Assembly (NCBI GenBank): GCA_023393115.1
Contig: JAEWMS010000028.1
Location: 30,860-94,859, forward strand
DNA: 64,000 nt
Source of the DNA: Bacillota bacterium
GTDB lineage: Bacteria > Bacillota > Clostridia > Acetivibrionales > DSM-1351
Direction: 5' to 3'
This document shows, piece by piece, positions 62,448 through 64,000 of this stretch. Both the position numbers and the translations under genes were made by a program. Below the pieces are notes generated by a model. It saw nothing but the letters and a program-made list of their open reading frames with translations. It ran no database searches and was not told the DNA's origin. Every line of letters starts with the position of its first letter. The first letter of the stretch is position 1.

Positions 62448-62970
62448 ATTCTTCAAACTCCACCTCCAAAATGTTTTTTAAGGTTTTACGGGCTTTGAAA
62501 AGCCTGCTTTTTACTGTGCCCTCCGGTATTTTTAATGCAATTGAAATTTCTTCGTTTGACATACCGGCAGTGTAATACATATACAAGGGTATTCTTAACT
62601 TATCATTAAGCTTATCTGCAGCGGTTTGTAAGGTGCTCCTAAGTTCATTGGATATTACGATGCTGTCTGGGGACATTTCTTTACTTATTATATTGCTGCC
62701 CAGATACTCATTTAACTCCTCTATGGGGGCTAATCTATTTCGCCTCGCATATTTACGACGGTTATTCTTCCATTGCCTTACTGCTATAGAAATAAGAAAC
62801 CCCTTTGGGTTATTCCCATTATCGATTTTATGGTAAAGTTCCATCGCTTTCAGAAATGTCTCCTGATATAGATCATCTGCATCGTTCCTGTTTTTTGCAA
62901 GCTTGTGACAAAACCCGTAAATTGCTTTGCCATGCGTCCTAACAAGCTCATTTAACTCTGTAATATCCAA
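62434..62970 (-). CDS. ECF-type sigma-70 family RNA polymerase sigma factor
   Basis: About 178 aa. Region 2: YGFCHKLAKNRNDADDLYQETFLKAM; region 4 helix-turn-helix: YYTAGMSNEEISIALKIPEGTVKSRLFKARKTL. No sigma-3 region. Start: TTG 62970 (LDITELNELV) with AAAGGAG 7 nt upstream is better supported than ATG 63015. It forms a sigma/anti-sigma pair with the next gene. Confidence 0.88.
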   Translation of the reverse strand: MDITELNELVRTHGKAIYGFCHKLAKNRNDADDLYQETFLKAMELYHKIDNGNNPKGFLISIAVRQWKNNRRKYARRNRLAPIEELNEYLGSNIISKEMSPDSIVISNELRSTLQTAADKLNDKLRIPLYMYYTAGMSNEEISIALKIPEGTVKSRLFKARKTLKNILEVEFEEYAKI

Positions 62971-63190
62971 GGGACTTCTCCTTTCAATTGTTTTGTCATG
63001 TAAATGGCCATTCACTTATATATCGTCACAATAAAATAAATGGTTCATTTTCTTGATATACTTGATAAAAAAAAGACTACCTTAGCGGCAGCCCATGAGT
63101 TTAACTCTTTACCTAAAAAAAGTTACTCTTCCATCACATATATCATAGAATTTCTTAATTATCACTTTTTCGTACAAATCCGATTTTTCA

Positions 63191-63712
63191 TTAGATATTG
63201 TTAATCGGAATATAATAGTCTAGGATTATATCCCCATTAGTATCAGGTGTAGTAAATCGCGGACAGTTATACAACTCCATACACCATTTCATTTTGTCAC
63301 AACTATAGCCTTCAGCATTAAGAGCTTGCTCAGTTAGAGAATGAGCCGAAGAACAAACATCAGCCGTATCTTTACCCTTTATCCATCCTATTGCAACATC
63401 AGCTTCATCTAAATCTATACAGTAATAGCCCTCCGGAACAGATAAGCCGTCTTTCATTAACATACCAATTATATAGGAAAAGTCACCATCCCCTTTGTCC
63501 CAGTCAAGCATTACTCCTACATATGAATTGTCATAAACATAATTCTCTTGCTTTTCAAGTATTGAAAATGTATCGTCCGAAAAGCATTTATCCCAAAAAG
63601 CGGGAATCCGATTGTCACCCTTCATATGTGCTTCCATGTTGTACCTTAATTCTTTTCCCACCAATTTGAGTTTTGGTAGTCTTTTAACTTCTAATTTGAC
63701 AAGTTCGCCCAT
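63191..63712 (-). CDS. GyrI-like small-molecule binding domain protein
   Basis: About 173 aa. The SOUL/GyrI-like fold is indicated by KRLPKLKLVGKELRYN, a central IPAFWDKCF, YIIGMLMKDGLSVPEGYYCIDLDEADVAIGWIKG and a C-terminal CMELYNCPRF...ILDYYIPI. These stand-alone domains bind hydrophobic cations and drugs or inhibit gyrase; some hydrolyse toxic esters. No DNA-binding domain. ATG 63712 has GGGAGG upstream; the longer frame to 63778 lacks a site. Confidence 0.82.
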   Translation of the reverse strand: MGELVKLEVKRLPKLKLVGKELRYNMEAHMKGDNRIPAFWDKCFSDDTFSILEKQENYVYDNSYVGVMLDWDKGDGDFSYIIGMLMKDGLSVPEGYYCIDLDEADVAIGWIKGKDTADVCSSAHSLTEQALNAEGYSCDKMKWCMELYNCPRFTTPDTNGDIILDYYIPINNI

Positions 63713-63809
63713 TTTCCTTTTCCTCCCGCATAACTCAGTGAAGTATTCTCCTCCCAATATTATACCACAACTTCCCATATTTCATCGCTGGTATGAAAAT
63801 ACATCACTC

Positions 63810-63871
63810 CTGGTAATTACCCGTACCAGACCTACACTGGCAAGCGTGCACCAGCTTAGCTGGACACACGC
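63810..63871. other. Two stem-loops next to the group II intron end
   Basis: CTGGTA-ATTACCCG-TACCAG (63810-63829), and GCGTG-CCAGC-TTA-GCTGG-CACGC with small internal loops (63844-63871). They lie at the predicted 3' flank of the intron. They may be part of the target site or an extended intron end. Confidence 0.5.
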
Positions 63872-64000
63872 ACACATCGAATAGGAGGTAGCTGATTATT
63901 TCAGCTACCGACCTTTCACACCACCGTACGTACCGTTCGGTATACGGCGGTTCAATAGAATTAACTTACTTTCATGTACTGTTCCAATAAAGATATTAAA
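63872..64000 (-). mobile_element. Group II intron 3' end (domain V/VI-like), partial
   Basis: On the minus strand ACCGCCGTATACCG-AA-CGGTACGTACGGTGGT (63920-63951) folds into a 14-bp hairpin with a two-base bulge on the 3' arm and a small terminal loop, as in domain V. It is followed by GTGTGAAAGG and a second hairpin, GGTAGCTG/CAGCTACC (63887-63909), in the place of domain VI, then CCTCCTATTCGAT. This order matches the 3' ends of bacterial group II introns. The reverse transcriptase gene would lie to the right, outside the window. Confidence 0.7.

Overview
The window is a low-GC Firmicute chromosome segment, most likely from an anaerobic mesophilic clostridium close to Ruminiclostridium/Clostridium cluster III (inference). 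The grounds are Gram-positive PolC, the clostridial order rpsB-tsf-pyrH-frr-uppS-cdsA-dxr-rseP-ispG-polC-rimP-nusA-infB, hydrogenase maturation genes, YesMN regulators with sugar ABC genes, and strong AGGAGG-type ribosome binding sites. Every recognised gene is on the minus strand except one 57-codon gene at 4010-4183.

Layout, left to right; transcription runs right to left. 0.1-3.8 kb: lgt and two M16 peptidases. 4.3-8.4 kb: a MacB-like ABC export unit (ATPase, Yip1-like membrane protein, HlyD-type adaptor, FtsX-type permease). 8.5-13.8 kb: hypF-hypC-hypD-hypE, interrupted by palindromic repeats. 13.9-23.4 kb: rimP-nusA-rnpM-ylxQ-infB-rbfA-nrnA-truB-ribF. IF-2 is enlarged by about 17 tandem Asp-Arg-Pro-Gln-Gly-Gln-Tyr-Asn type units. 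23.7-38.0 kb: polC, an RlmA-type methyltransferase, ispG, rseP, dxr, cdsA, uppS, a 63-aa unknown, frr, pyrH, tsf, rpsB. 38.3-39.6 kb: a MATE transporter.

39.9-59.1 kb is the accessory part and looks like one catabolic locus. In transcription order it holds a cupin, a cytoplasmic DUF5060/DUF4038 glycosidase, a two-subunit transketolase, a YesM/YesN two-component system, a PPC/DUF296 protein, a solute-binding lipoprotein, two sugar permeases (no ATPase), an RraA-like aldolase, a zinc alcohol dehydrogenase, an HMG-CoA-lyase family enzyme, an HMG-CoA reductase, a sugar isomerase/epimerase TIM barrel, a glycerate/hydroxypyruvate dehydrogenase and a glycerate kinase. Two MEP-pathway genes, dxr and ispG, lie in the same window, so the HMG-CoA reductase is unlikely to be needed for isoprenoid synthesis. 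I infer a degradative pathway for a branched or HMG/mevalonate-type plant compound, probably delivered as a glycoside. This is the best candidate for an undescribed system here.

59.5-64.0 kb: an acyl-CoA synthetase, an ECF-type sigma factor with a membrane-anchored anti-sigma-like protein, a GyrI-like protein, and at the right edge domain V/VI-like structures of a group II intron running out of the window.

Four copies of a dispersed palindromic repeat (near 0.1, 10.8, 11.25 and 31.7 kb) sit directly behind minus-strand genes. They supply the last codons and stop of lgt and dxr.
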